From the NCBI RefSeq assembly GCF_016756615.1, contig NZ_AP023262.1, forward strand, positions 3,783,501 to 3,847,500: a stretch of DNA of 64,000 bases. Reading direction: 5' to 3'. The translations under genes and the position numbers were made by a program. Under the pieces are notes generated by a model. The model did not search any database and had not been told where the DNA came from. It saw only the letters and a program-made list of their open reading frames with translations. Positions 57,216 through 64,000 of the stretch are shown piece after piece. How positions within the stretch are numbered: position 1 is the first letter of the stretch; every line of letters starts with the position of its first letter. This DNA is from Mesorhizobium sp. L-8-3. GTDB lineage: Bacteria > Pseudomonadota > Alphaproteobacteria > Rhizobiales > Rhizobiaceae.

Positions 57216-57758
57216 ATGTCGGAGCGCCTCATCCCGCATGAGCAGCGCCTCATGCTGCGCGACCTGTCGACCAGCGAGGGCGCGGCGGCGTTCCGCGCCG
57301 CCATGCGCCTCATCGTCGGCAATGTCAGCGTCATCACCGCCGGCGCCGGAAGGGACCGCTCCGGCCTGGTCGTCATCTCGATGGTGTCGCTTTCGGCGGA
57401 TCCACCCAAGGTGATCGCCTGCGTCAACCGTTCGTCGTCCACCTGGCCACTGATCGAGCGCTTCGGGCATTTCGGCGTGAGTTCGCTCGGCCCGCAGCAC
57501 CAGCAGGTGGCGGAGCGCTTCTCGGGCTTCGGCGGCATCAAGGGTGCCGACCGCTACGAGGGCGCAGACTGGATCACGCTGGCGACGGGCGCTTCGCTGC
57601 TCGAGGATGCCGTCGCAGTGTTCGACTGCCGGCTCGACGAGATGATCGACCGCGGCTCGCATTCGATCGTGATCGGCTCCGTTGCCGCTGTGGGGACGAG
57701 GGATTCCGGCGGCGCGCTCACCTACTGGCGTGGCGGCTACCGGCCGCTCGCAGCCTGA
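57216..57758 (+). CDS. flavin reductase (RutF/HpaC-like)
   Basis: A 180-residue split-barrel flavin reductase: AAMRLIVGNVSVITAGAGRD, SLSADPPKVIACVNRSSSTW, GGIKGADRYEGADWITLATG, and DRGSHSIVIGSVAAVG. It supplies reduced flavin to the LLM oxygenase 17 bp upstream; it is distinct from the StyB-like reductase at 36331. The start at 57216 has AGGGGAGG 5 nt upstream; a GTG at 57210 is less well placed. Followed by a repeat-filled 747-bp gap. Confidence 0.87.
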   Translation: MSERLIPHEQRLMLRDLSTSEGAAAFRAAMRLIVGNVSVITAGAGRDRSGLVVISMVSLSADPPKVIACVNRSSSTWPLIERFGHFGVSSLGPQHQQVAERFSGFGGIKGADRYEGADWITLATGASLLEDAVAVFDCRLDEMIDRGSHSIVIGSVAAVGTRDSGGALTYWRGGYRPLAA

Positions 57759-57854
57759 GGCCGGGCTGGCCCGGTGTGTTTGTCCGGGACGGTAGCGACT
57801 TTCCGTTCCCCGGCACCCCGGGAGGCCGCTATGGGATGCACGCATCGTGGAAGC

Positions 57855-58074
57855 ACCCCTCATCCGACCTCGCCCTTTCGGGCGAGGCCACCTTCTCCCA
57901 CAAGGGGAGAAGGTTGGAGCCTGGCTTGGCCGTCTCTGCAAATCGCCGGCGTTTGCGATTGGCGAAGACGTTGCCGCAGCCTTCCCTTCTCCCCTTGTGG
58001 GAGAAGGTGGCCGCGCCCACGGGTCTTGCCTTCGGCAAGCCCGAGGACAGGCTCCGCGCGGTCGGATGAGGGGT
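57855..58074. repeat. composite inverted repeat, copy 2
   Basis: Left arm ACCCCTCATCCGACC to GGGGAGAAGG (57855-57911), conserved centre GGAGCC...TCTGCAAATCGCC...GCGATTGGC (57914-57984), right arm TTCTCCCCTTGTGGGAGAAG to GGATGAGGGGT (57985-58074). The right arm carries a second inner palindrome around CTTGCCTTCGGCAAG. Confidence 0.9.
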
Positions 58075-58103
58075 ACTTTCGCGATGTGTGCATTCGGTAG
58101 CCG

Positions 58104-58180
58104 CGATGCCGGAGGGACCCCCGGGGTGCCGGAGAGGCACTCTGGGATGCCGGAGAGGCACCCTGGGATGCCGGAGAAAA
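58104..58180. repeat. 21-bp tandem repeat, about 3.5 units
   Basis: Units of GATGCCGGAGAGGCACCCTG plus G repeat at about 58104, 58125, 58145 and 58166 with a few substitutions; the last unit is truncated. Noncoding. Confidence 0.75.
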
Positions 58181-58505
58181 GCCGCTCTCCGGGCCCGAAC
58201 CGATTATATGCAATCGAAGATTATTCTCGCCTTCGCAGGCGCGATGCCGCAGAATACGGTTTTCGGACGGGTACGTCGTTTCATGCTTGATAATATTTTA
58301 GGTCTAAACTAAACATTGCAGATCGATGCTCGGGACCGAGGAACAAGAGCGCGACGTGCAGCCGGCAAGCCTGATCCATCCGAAGACGTCGTCGAGTCCG
58401 CAGCCGCCGGACCGCGGCTTTTGGCCGTGCTCGCGCCCATTACCCGCAAACCCGGTTTCCTGAGGCCGAGGCGACTCGGCCCATCGTTTCAACAGGGGAA
58501 GAACC
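58181..58505. promoter_or_regulatory. upstream region of the cyclase gene
   Basis: 325 bp without a gene. An AT-rich patch (58287-58315) contains TTTAG-GT-CTAAA (58297-58308), a near-perfect palindrome, and could be promoter/operator DNA for the cyclase-oxidoreductase pair. A short leader and GGGGAAGAACC at 58495 precede the start. Confidence 0.45.
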
Positions 58506-59294
58506 ATGACTGCAACATCCGCGCTTTCGAACATCGCTTCAGCGCTGCTCTCCGGGCAGATCACCGTCGTCGACCTGTCGGCCCCGCTCGGTCCCGAAAC
58601 GCCGCTGATCTATCTGCCGCCCCAGATCGGCAAGAACACCCCGCCGGTGAAGGTCCACAGCATCTCGCATTACGACCAGGACGGCCCGTTCTGGTCGTGG
58701 AACTGGCTCGAACTTGGCGAGCATAGCGGCACGCATTTCGATGCGCCCGTCCACTGGATCACCGGCAAGGACTATGCCGACGGCACGACCGACACGATCC
58801 CGGTCAAGAACTTCGTCGCGCCCGTCAACGTCATCGATATCTCCCAGGAGACGGCCGCCAATCACGACTTCCTGCTGACGCCCGACCATGTGAAGGCCTG
58901 GGAGGCCAGGCACGGCCGTATCGAGCCGGGAAGCTGGGTGCTCCTGCGTTCCGACTGGTACAAGCGCAACGGCTCGACCGAGACCTTCCTCAATGCCGAC
59001 GAGAACGGTCCGCACTCGCCCGGGCCGACCGCCGAAGCCATCGAATACATCATTGCCCAGGGCGCGATCGGCTGGGGCACCGAGACGGTCGGCACCGACG
59101 CCGGCTCGGCCGGGGGCATGAACCCGCCGTTCCCGGCGCACAATCTGATGCACAAGGCCAATCGCTACGGCCTCGCCTCGCTGGTCAATCTCGACAAGCT
59201 GCCGCCCAAGGGCGCGATCCTCATCGCGGCGCCGCTGAAGTTCGTCAACGGCACCGGTTCCCCGGTCCGCGCGCTGGCGCTGGTTCCGGCCTGA
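58506..59294 (+). CDS. cyclase family protein (isatin hydrolase/kynurenine formamidase type)
   Basis: A 262-residue metal hydrolase. The family motif SGTHFDAPVHW (Mn/Zn ligands His, Asp, His) is at about 77-87, preceded by VVDLSAPLGPETPLIYLPPQ and followed by WVLLRSDWYK and GTETVGTDAGSAGG. Members hydrolyse cyclic amides or formyl-anthranilates, for example isatin to isatinate or formylkynurenine. In an island with an indole-oxygenase-like set and aminobenzoyl-CoA genes, an isatin-type substrate is attractive but inferred. RBS GGGGAAG. Confidence 0.83.
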   Translation: MTATSALSNIASALLSGQITVVDLSAPLGPETPLIYLPPQIGKNTPPVKVHSISHYDQDGPFWSWNWLELGEHSGTHFDAPVHWITGKDYADGTTDTIPVKNFVAPVNVIDISQETAANHDFLLTPDHVKAWEARHGRIEPGSWVLLRSDWYKRNGSTETFLNADENGPHSPGPTAEAIEYIIAQGAIGWGTETVGTDAGSAGGMNPPFPAHNLMHKANRYGLASLVNLDKLPPKGAILIAAPLKFVNGTGSPVRALALVPA

Positions 59295-59361
59295 GAGCGC
59301 CGTTTCCGGCGGCGTCTGATCTGATGCCGCCGGCCTTCCCCGACAAAGCGGAGACACGGCC

Positions 59362-60942
59362 ATGAGCGACGCCGACTATATCGTCGTGGGCAGCGGCATC
59401 AACGCGCTGGTCGCGGCGGCCATGCTCGGCCGAAAGGGACGCAAGGTGCTGGTGGTGGAGCGCAGCGACCGCGTCGGCGGCTGCCTGCGCACCGAGGAGA
59501 TCACCCAGCCGGGCTTCGTCCACGACGTCATGGCGACGACGGTCGTGCTCTTCCTCCTGTCTCCGGCCTATGCCGCACTCGGCAAGGATCTGCATGCCCG
59601 CGGCCTCGAGATCGCAGGCACGGATACGCCGACGGCCGTCCTCATGCCGGACGGCCGGGCGGCGGTCTTCTCGACCGACAGGGCGCGCAACCTTGCCATG
59701 CTGGACGGGCTCGCGGCAGGCGAGGGCGCCCGCTTCGCCAAGGTCATGGATGGGATGGGCGCCAATGCGCCTTTCATCTTTTCCTTGCTCGGCGGTTCCT
59801 TGTGGTCGGGCGGCATGTTCAAGACCGTGCTCAAGGAGACGTGGCGACGCGGTCCGCGTGCACTTGCCTCGTTCTTCGGTGAGGCGCTCGAGACGGCGCG
59901 GGCGCATCTGGAAACAACCTATCGGTCCGAGGTGACCCAGGCGCTCTGGGCGCCGTGGGTCCTGCATACCGGTCTCGGCCCCGAGAGCGCCTATTCCGCC
60001 CAAATGGCCAAGGTGATTGCCTTCGCCGTGGAGGCGGCGGGCTGCCCGATCGTCAAGGGCGGTGTCCGCAACCTCGCCGGCGCCTTCGTCAGGCTGATCG
60101 AAGACCAGGGCGGCAGCGTCAGGACCGAGGCCGATGTCGAGGCGGTCACACTCGACGGCGCCGGCAGGGCCGACGGCGTGCGTCTCGCTGACGGAACGAC
60201 CTTGAGCGCCGGCAAGGGTGTCATCTGCTCGGTGACGCCGAACCAGCTCTATGGCCGGCTGCTTGCCGGCAAACCGATGCCGTCCGAAGTGAGTGACGGC
60301 GTCGCCGCCTATCGCTACGGCAAGGGCGACATGCAGATCCACTATGCCCTGTCGCAGCCGCCACGGTGGAAGACATCAGGTCTCGACAAGGTTGCGCTGA
60401 TCCATCTGACACCCGGCCTCGACGGCGTATCGCGCGCGGCCAACGAGGCCGAACGTTCCGTGCTACCGGCGGTGCCGACGATCTGCGTCGGCCAGCCGAC
60501 GGCGCTCGATCCGAGCCGCGCGCCCGACGGCAAGGCGATCCTGTGGCTGCAACTGCCGGAAGCGCCGCGTCACCTGAAAGGCGATGCCGGCGGCACCATC
60601 GCGACGCCCGAGGACGGTCGCTGGGACGCGGCGACCCGCGAGGCCTTCGCCGACCGCATCGAGGCGATCCTGACAGATCACATCGAAGGTTTCCGCGAGA
60701 CGGTGCTCGCGCGGCGCAGCTATTCGCCGGCCGATCTCGAAGCGCTCAATGTCAATCTGGTCGGCGGCGATCCCTATGGCGGCTATTGCGGCCTCGACCA
60801 GTTCTTCATCTGGCGGCCGTTCAAGGGTTCGGTCAATCACGGCACCCACGTGCCCGGCCTCTATCACATCGGCGCCTCGACCCATCCCGGCCCCGGGCTC
60901 GGCGGCGGCTCGGGTTTCCTGCTGGGATCGGCGTTGAAGTAG
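59362..60942 (+). CDS. PYROXD2-like FAD-dependent oxidoreductase 1
   Basis: A 526-residue amine-oxidase/phytoene-desaturase-superfamily protein: FAD loop DYIVVGSGINALVAAAMLGR (5-24), VVERSDRVGGCLRTEEITQP, later GVRNLAGAFVRLIEDQGGSV, QPTALDPSRAPDGKAILWLQ and the C-terminal GLYHIGASTHPGPGLGGGSG. It is paralogous to the gene at 61308-62876 (about matching motifs across the full length). Not a carotenoid locus: no crt genes nearby. It follows the cyclase by 67 bp and may be co-transcribed. Reaction unknown; probably oxidises a hydrophobic or N-containing catabolite. Confidence 0.83.
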   Translation: MSDADYIVVGSGINALVAAAMLGRKGRKVLVVERSDRVGGCLRTEEITQPGFVHDVMATTVVLFLLSPAYAALGKDLHARGLEIAGTDTPTAVLMPDGRAAVFSTDRARNLAMLDGLAAGEGARFAKVMDGMGANAPFIFSLLGGSLWSGGMFKTVLKETWRRGPRALASFFGEALETARAHLETTYRSEVTQALWAPWVLHTGLGPESAYSAQMAKVIAFAVEAAGCPIVKGGVRNLAGAFVRLIEDQGGSVRTEADVEAVTLDGAGRADGVRLADGTTLSAGKGVICSVTPNQLYGRLLAGKPMPSEVSDGVAAYRYGKGDMQIHYALSQPPRWKTSGLDKVALIHLTPGLDGVSRAANEAERSVLPAVPTICVGQPTALDPSRAPDGKAILWLQLPEAPRHLKGDAGGTIATPEDGRWDAATREAFADRIEAILTDHIEGFRETVLARRSYSPADLEALNVNLVGGDPYGGYCGLDQFFIWRPFKGSVNHGTHVPGLYHIGASTHPGPGLGGGSGFLLGSALK

Positions 60943-61039
60943 GTCTGCCTCGTCCTCTTCTCGGGCTTGCGCGGTGCGCCATCGCCGACAACTCATCGGC
61001 ATATTGCCGAGAGAACCCCTCAGCGTATTGCCGAGAGAG
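60943..61039. other. short direct repeats before composite repeat 3
   Basis: ATATTGCCGAGAGAACCCCTC (61001 on) is followed by GTATTGCCGAGAGAGCCCCT: a roughly 24-bp unit in tandem, probably grown from the left edge of the composite repeat that follows. Confidence 0.5.
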
Positions 61040-61266
61040 CCCCTCATCCGACCTCGCTTCGCGAGGCCACCTTCTCCCACAAGGGGAGAAGGCAGGAGCC
61101 CGGTTTGACCGGCTCTGCAAATCGTCGACGGTTGCGATAGGCCGAGACCTTGCCGCAAGCGTTCCCGTCTCCCTCTGTGGGCCCCCCTGTGGGAGAAGGT
61201 GGCCTCGCCCACGGGTCTTGCCTCCGGCAAGCCCGAGGACAGGCTCCGCGAGGTCGGATGAGGGGT
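61040..61266. repeat. composite inverted repeat, copy 3
   Basis: Left arm CCCCTCATCCGACCTCGC to GGGGAGAAGG (61040-61092), centre GGAGCCCGG...GGCTCTGCAAATCGTC...TTGCGATAGGCCGAGAC, right arm from about 61165 to GGATGAGGGGT (61266). The right arm is locally rearranged (CCCTCTGTGGGCCCCCCTGT). It separates the two convergent PYROXD2-like genes and likely ends both transcripts. Confidence 0.88.
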
Positions 61267-61307
61267 GTCTTGGCGCAAACGATGAACGTCGCCACCTTTG
61301 CTCGTCC

Positions 61308-62876
61308 CTACTTCCCGCCGAGCCGGCGCCCGAGCATGAAGCCGGATCCCGCGCCCGTCCCGGCGCCGGGCCAGGTCGAGGCGCCGCAGAGATAGAGCTT
61401 CTCCACCGGGGTGCGGTAACGCGACCAGCCGGCGACGGGGCGGAACAGGAAATTCTGGTCGAGGCGGTGGCTGCCCGAAAGATTGTCTCCGCCGATGAGG
61501 TTCGGGTTCTCGCGCTCGAGGTCGAGCGGCGAGAACACGGAGCGCCCGAGGATGTGCGAGCGGATGCCGGGCGCATAGGTCTCGAGCAGGTCCAGAACCC
61601 GCTCGGCATAAGCGTCCTTGGCTTCGTCCCAGGTGCGGGCCGTGATGGTCCCCGCGGCGTCTCCGGTGATGTCGGCTGGAAGCACGCGCACCTGCACCCA
61701 CAACACATGCTTGCCCTCGGGCGCGCGGCTAGGATCGACGGCGGTGGGCTGGCCGACGACCAGCACCGGTTCGCGCGGCAACAGGCCCCCGGCCGCCTCG
61801 GCATAGGTTCTCGCCATCAGGCCCATGTCGGGCGCCAGATGCACATAGGCAAAGCGGTGAAGGTCGGGACCGGCCTTCCAGTCCGGCAGGCGGTCGAGCG
61901 CCAGATGGATCATCATGGTGCCGGGGCCAGCGCGGAAGCTCGCAATGCGGGCGTCGAAGGCAGCGCGTTTCGGGTCGCTTGGCAGGAGCTTGCCGAATAC
62001 CAGCTTCGGATGCGCATTGGCGATAACGGCCTTGTTGGCGCGGAGCACCTTGCCGTCCGATAGTCTCACGCCCGTGGCGCGGCCGCCATCGGTCTCGATC
62101 CGGTCGACCGCCGTGCCAAGCAACAGTTCGCCGCCTTTGGCGCGGAGCAGGGCGGTCATGGAGCGGATGATGGTGTCGGCTCCGCCCTTGCCGATAACCA
62201 TGCCGAAGGCTTGGCTCGCCATCGATTCCAGATAGGGAAAAAGCGCGCCGCCGGCCGTGTCGGGCGCAAAATCGAGGTGGAGCCCCCATGCCGCCATCAT
62301 CGCCTTAAGCCTGTCGCTTTCGAAATGGGCGTCGAGGAAGTCGCGCGGCGTGGAAAGAAGCATGCGGCCGATGTCGAGGAGGCCGCTCGTGCCCATGGCG
62401 CGCCATGCCTTCCAGACCGTTCGCGCGGTCTGCGGCGACGGCATCTCGGCGCCGAGTAAGCCGAAGAGATGGGGCGCCTGCGCTCCGAAATCGGCGACCA
62501 TGCGACGCCACGCATCGGCATCCCGAGGTGAGATCGCCGAGATCCGCGAGGCTGTCTCGTCGAGCGAGGCGCTGACGCCCAGCCAGCTTCCGTCCGGAAA
62601 TGCCGAGCAGAAGGCGTCGGGTGCCGGCACGAGTTCGAGGCCGTGGGCGATCAACTCGTCCTTCCAGGCGGCAAAGAAGGCGGACCCGGCAAACATCGAC
62701 AGGTTCATGGCGCACAGATCGTGGCGGAAGCCCGGTAGGGTCACTTCGCGGGTCTTGACGGCGCCGCCCGGCTCGGCCGCCTGTTCGACCACGGCCACCT
62801 TCCAGCCGCGCGCGGCAAGATGGATGGCGGCGGCAAGACCATTGTGCCCCGCGCCTATGACGATCGCGTCATGCAT
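61308..62876 (-). CDS. PYROXD2-like FAD-dependent oxidoreductase 2
   Basis: A 522-residue paralogue of the gene at 59362: AIVIGAGHNGLAAAIHLAAR (4-23), VVEQAAEPGGAVKTREVTLP, VIGKGGADTIIRSMTALLRA, QPTAVDPSRAPEGKHVLWVQ, and LYLCGASTWPGAGTGAGSGF. Start at 62876 (MHDAIVIGAGHNG); the longer open frame adds residues before the Rossmann fold and is not supported. It is divergent from the MarR-type gene at 63137, its probable regulator. Function unknown. Confidence 0.83.
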   Translation of the reverse strand: MHDAIVIGAGHNGLAAAIHLAARGWKVAVVEQAAEPGGAVKTREVTLPGFRHDLCAMNLSMFAGSAFFAAWKDELIAHGLELVPAPDAFCSAFPDGSWLGVSASLDETASRISAISPRDADAWRRMVADFGAQAPHLFGLLGAEMPSPQTARTVWKAWRAMGTSGLLDIGRMLLSTPRDFLDAHFESDRLKAMMAAWGLHLDFAPDTAGGALFPYLESMASQAFGMVIGKGGADTIIRSMTALLRAKGGELLLGTAVDRIETDGGRATGVRLSDGKVLRANKAVIANAHPKLVFGKLLPSDPKRAAFDARIASFRAGPGTMMIHLALDRLPDWKAGPDLHRFAYVHLAPDMGLMARTYAEAAGGLLPREPVLVVGQPTAVDPSRAPEGKHVLWVQVRVLPADITGDAAGTITARTWDEAKDAYAERVLDLLETYAPGIRSHILGRSVFSPLDLERENPNLIGGDNLSGSHRLDQNFLFRPVAGWSRYRTPVEKLYLCGASTWPGAGTGAGSGFMLGRRLGGK

Positions 62877-63136
62877 TGTCAGCTCCTGCCTGATCTCGGA
62901 TACATATTCCTGAATGCATAGATCGTGTCCAGCCGGTGCCCTCGATTTTGGCCGATCGCAGTACGGTGACGACCGATACTGCTGCATTCGGATTGATTCT
63001 TTTCTCGCTTTCGTTGCTAGCACCGCGCGCTGCGGGCTCGTCCTGGAAAGCTTGCAGGAGCATGGAAGCATCTGCTACCTCTGTGGCGAAGTCTCCGGCA
63101 CGTGATGTCGGACGGCAAGATTCTCTGGAGGCTGGC
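62877..63136. promoter_or_regulatory. divergent control region, oxidoreductase / MarR
   Basis: 260 bp between the divergent genes. A somewhat AT-rich part around 62895-62925 (GATACATATTCCTGAATGCA) may hold the oxidoreductase promoter. No clean operator palindrome was found. Confidence 0.4.
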
Positions 63137-63649
63137 TTGAGCGCCGATGACACGCAGTCGAAAAAGGCGTCGCGTTGGGCGGTGGCTGCCGGAGACGGTT
63201 TGCCGAGCCTCGGCGAGATCGGGCTCAACCAGTTCGCGCCCTACCTCCTGAACAGGGTCACGGCACGGTGGAACGCCAATGTCTCGGATGATCTGAAATC
63301 CTTCGAGATGACCACGACGAATATGCGCGTGCTGGCGGTGCTGTCGGTCATGCCGACCCTCACCATCAACGAATTGTCGGTCTATGCCGTCACCGAGCAG
63401 TCGACGACCAGCCGCACGCTGGATGCGATGGAGGAGCAGGGCTGGGTGCGCCGCCAGCCGCGCTCCGACGACATGCGCATCCGCGACGTCTCGATCACCG
63501 AGGAGGGCAGGGCAGCGCTGGCAAGGATCTGGCCATCGATCTATGACCGCTTCGAACAGCTCTTCGACGGTATCGACGAAGAGGACTACACGCGCTTCGT
63601 GGCGACGCTTCATCGCATGCTGCAGAATGTGCGCAAGCATGATTTGTAA
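63137..63649 (+). CDS. MarR family transcriptional regulator
   Basis: A 170-residue winged-helix protein. Helices are NQFAPYLLNRVTARWN, FEMTTTNMRVLAVLSVMPTL and TINELSVYAVTEQSTTSRTL; the wing is RRQPRSDDMRIRDVSITEEG. Start chosen at a TTG with GGAGG 5 nt upstream; upstream ATGs (63062, 62936) give longer frames with no good RBS. The arrangement (GGAGGCTGGCTTGAGC) closely mirrors the other TTG-started MarR gene at 34628. It is divergent from the PYROXD2-like gene 2 and probably controls it. Confidence 0.8.
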   Translation: MSADDTQSKKASRWAVAAGDGLPSLGEIGLNQFAPYLLNRVTARWNANVSDDLKSFEMTTTNMRVLAVLSVMPTLTINELSVYAVTEQSTTSRTLDAMEEQGWVRRQPRSDDMRIRDVSITEEGRAALARIWPSIYDRFEQLFDGIDEEDYTRFVATLHRMLQNVRKHDL

Positions 63650-63685
63650 GGTTGGGAGTGGCCTTTCTCTCATCCGCGCAAAAGT

Positions 63686-63934
63686 ACCCCTCATCCGACC
63701 GCGCTTCGCGCGGCCACCTTCTCCCACAAGGAGGGCTTTGCACAGAAGAACAATGTTCCGTCTTCGATTCCGGTTTGTTCGCGTCTGATTCTGAGACGTC
63801 TCGTGAACAGAATCTCTGTGCAAAGCCCTCACAAGGGGAGAAGGCTGGAGCCCAGTTTCGCGTGCTGTGCAAATCGCTGACGTCAACGATTTGGCCGAGA
63901 CGTCGCTGCAGGCTTTTCCCTTCTCCCCTTGTGG
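63686..63934. repeat. composite inverted repeat, copy 4, interrupted by a MITE
   Basis: Left arm ACCCCTCATCCGACC to TTCTCCCACAAG (63686-63730); after the 100-bp insert it resumes ACAAGGGGAGAAGG (63831). The conserved centre follows (GGAGCCCAG...TGTGCAAATCGCTG...GATTTGGCCGAGAC), then TTCTCCCCTTGTGG to about 63934, where the right arm is cut short. The last 66 bp of the window (63935-64000) show nothing recognisable. Confidence 0.88.
63731..63830. mobile_element. 100-bp MITE with 16-bp perfect TIRs and 5-bp target duplication
   Basis: GAGGGCTTTGCACAGA (63731-63746) is the exact inverted repeat of 63815-63830. ACAAG flanks both sides (63726-63730 and 63831-63835). The uninterrupted target is known from the three other copies of the host repeat, so the insertion is exact. 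It has no coding capacity and must be moved by a transposase supplied elsewhere; I cannot name the parent IS family. Confidence 0.85.
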
Positions 63935-64000
63935 CAGGCCGTGTGAGAACTGGACGGAGGCATAGCGTGGTGAGTGGTTTGGAAGTTGAGGCACGAGTTC

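Noticed and set aside
59362..60942. Carotenoid phytoene desaturase
   Set aside because: It shares only the superfamily fold. There are no crt neighbours, and the C-terminal motifs fit PYROXD2-like proteins better.

Overview
The window is GC-rich chromosomal DNA from an alphaproteobacterium, most probably a Hyphomicrobiales (Rhizobiales) member of the Mesorhizobium/Aminobacter/Phyllobacteriaceae type. The evidence is the roughly 1160-residue CarB, the ScfR-type regulator beside propionyl-CoA carboxylase, several copies of a RIME-like double-hairpin intergenic repeat, and the intergenic repeats built on CTTCTCCCCTTGTGGGAGAA that are common in that order. No rRNA, CRISPR array or intact insertion sequence is present.

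Layout. 0-20.7 kb is mostly housekeeping: a cold-shock protein, two tandem small cysteine-containing secreted proteins, a lipoprotein lytic transglycosylase, an LprI/DUF1311 protein, a RidA-family protein, carB, several divergent regulator/target pairs (TetR with a saccharopine-dehydrogenase-like enzyme, ArsR with an MFS exporter), a 2-hydroxyacid dehydrogenase, an HSDL2-like SDR, an OmpA-domain protein with nine 26-residue repeats, and small envelope proteins. 20.7-23.0 kb is a decayed accessory patch next to a tRNA-Ile2(CAT) gene: a tRNA-end duplication, probable integrase and excisionase remnants, one unknown gene and a 52-residue lipoprotein.

23.9-31.9 kb is the propionyl-CoA module: pccR (ScfR family) is divergent from bioY, and bioY overlaps pccB by one base; pccA and methylmalonyl-CoA mutase follow. 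Biotin uptake is thus coupled to the biotin-dependent carboxylase, and the mutase takes the product to succinyl-CoA. A second tiny lipoprotein at 32.0-32.2 kb shares the C-terminal motif NPYLxWQRGF with the one at 21.2 kb.

34.6-63.6 kb looks like a catabolic island for nitrogen-containing aromatics. It has an AraC regulator divergent from a flavin reductase, SDR and StyA-like indole/styrene monooxygenase. It also has a bifunctional 2-aminobenzoyl-CoA (or salicylyl-CoA) monooxygenase/reductase with an SDR, cupin, enoyl-CoA hydratases, two acyl-CoA dehydrogenases (one a clear glutaryl-CoA dehydrogenase) and a RidA deaminase. Beyond these lie a complete dipeptide-type ABC importer, a RutA-like flavin oxygenase with its own reductase, an isatin-hydrolase/formamidase-type cyclase, two PYROXD2-like FAD oxidoreductases and three further regulators. 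My reading is that indole- or anthranilate-type substrates are imported, oxygenated, activated to CoA esters and ring-cleaved to glutaryl-CoA/crotonyl-CoA. The CoA ligase is not in the window, so the pathway is an inference.

The island is peppered with a composite inverted repeat of about 220 bp with a conserved centre (four copies). One copy has been cleanly interrupted by a 100-bp MITE with 16-bp perfect terminal inverted repeats and a 5-bp target duplication.
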